NCBI GenBank assembly: GCA_964575975.1
Contig: CAZNTU010000283.1
Span: 1 to 6,543 of the forward strand
From: G963674505 sp964575975
GTDB taxonomy: Bacteria > Desulfobacterota > Desulfobacteria > Desulfobacterales > SKZT01
Length of the DNA stretch: 6,543 nt
Direction of reading: 5' to 3'
Under the pieces are notes generated by a model, which was given only the letters and a program-made list of their open reading frames with translations, searched no databases and was not told the origin of the DNA. This document shows, one piece after another, positions 5,868 through 6,543 of this stretch. The translations under genes and the position numbers were made by a program. Every line of letters begins with the position of its first letter. Position 1 is the first letter of the stretch.

Positions 5868-6543
5868 TGACCGCCATCGAAATCAAAAACCTGAGCTTTT
5901 CATACGGAGACCGCCCGATCCTGGAAAATATCACCGTGAACATCGATAGCGGCAAGTTCACGGTGATACTGGGCAAAAACGGCTGCGGCAAATCGACCCT
6001 GTTCAAAGTCATAACCGGAATCGAGACATATGCGAAAGGTACGGTGATCGTATCGGGCGATGACATCTCTGGTCTGTCGTCCCGCGCACGGGCGAAAAAG
6101 ATTGGCTATCTCTCCCAGCACCATCGTCCCGTTTTCCCGTTTTCCGTCATGGACGTGGTCCTGACCGGAAGGACCAGCCACGTGGCTCTGACGCCCAAAA
6201 AAGAAGACCGGCGAATCGCCGAGGAGGCCATCGAGCGCATTGGAATCGGCAGTCTGAAAGACCGCGCCTTCACCGAACTTTCCGGCGGGGAGCAGCAGAT
6301 GGCCATGATCGCGCGGGTGCTGGCCCAAGGACCCGAAATCGTCCTTCTGGACGAGCCCACGTCCCACTTGGATATTTTCAACCAAGCCAAAATCCTGAAA
6401 CTCGTTCGGGAACTCGCGAATTCGGGACTCACCGTCGCGGCGGTCCTGCACGACCCCAACAGCGCCTTCGTTTTCGGCGACGAATTCGTCTTTATGAGGG
6501 AAGGGCGAATCCTTGCCCTCCCCCCGGACCGGAAGCCCTGGGA
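5867..6543 (+). CDS. ABC transporter ATPase, FecE/BtuD-like, 3' end beyond right edge
   Basis: The first 225 codons of the importer's ATP-hydrolysing subunit are present; full-length relatives are about 250-270 residues. All nucleotide-binding motifs are intact: Walker A GKNGCGKST (36-44), Q-loop Gln84 in YLSQ, signature LSGGE (138-142), Walker B IVLLDEP (158-164), D-loop SHLD (166-169) and switch His195 in VLHD. The segment PFSVMDVVLTGR (91-102) after the Q-loop is typical of iron-siderophore/B12/heme ATPases (COG1120-like). The ATG at 5867 overlaps the permease stop by one base (TGATGA), so the two are coupled in translation. It should act as a dimer on the cytoplasmic side of the FecCD permease. 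No frame break is seen before the window ends, so the truncation is an edge effect. Confidence 0.94.
   Translation, partial: MTAIEIKNLSFSYGDRPILENITVNIDSGKFTVILGKNGCGKSTLFKVITGIETYAKGTVIVSGDDISGLSSRARAKKIGYLSQHHRPVFPFSVMDVVLTGRTSHVALTPKKEDRRIAEEAIERIGIGSLKDRAFTELSGGEQQMAMIARVLAQGPEIVLLDEPTSHLDIFNQAKILKLVRELANSGLTVAAVLHDPNSAFVFGDEFVFMREGRILALPPDRKPW

Overview
This is a stretch of chromosome from a Gram-negative (diderm) bacterium. The evidence is a TonB-dependent outer-membrane receptor with a signal peptide, TonB-box-like segment and terminal Phe, next to a substrate-binding protein whose signal peptide lacks a lipobox Cys and so is probably free in a periplasm. Coding regions are fairly GC-rich with many G/C third positions. 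The protein style would fit a deltaproteobacterial or similar anaerobe, but nothing here fixes the lineage.

Layout. Positions 1-1158 hold the first 386 codons of a minus-strand gene for an exported protein I do not recognise; it runs off the left edge. Positions 1159-1642 are a 484-base divergent intergenic region. It contains a near-consensus sigma70-type promoter for the minus gene, a hairpin and short direct repeats, a weaker candidate promoter facing right, a perfect CGCAAA/TTTGCG palindrome, and a strong hairpin followed by a T-rich run inside what would be the leader of the next gene. Positions 1643-6543 carry a rightward cluster: TonB-dependent receptor, periplasmic binding protein, FecCD-type permease (TTG start), and an ABC ATPase cut by the right edge.

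How it works together. The four plus-strand genes form a complete outer-to-inner membrane import route of the iron-siderophore/heme/cobalamin/metal type. The receptor takes the ligand across the outer membrane using TonB energy. The binding protein carries it through the periplasm to the permease, which is driven by the ATPase. The substrate cannot be assigned from sequence alone. No TonB/ExbB/ExbD, biosynthetic or regulatory gene is in the window. The most notable feature is the terminator-like structure about 110 bases before the receptor start codon, which suggests that the operon could be controlled by attenuation or a riboswitch. I could not match it to a known riboswitch class.
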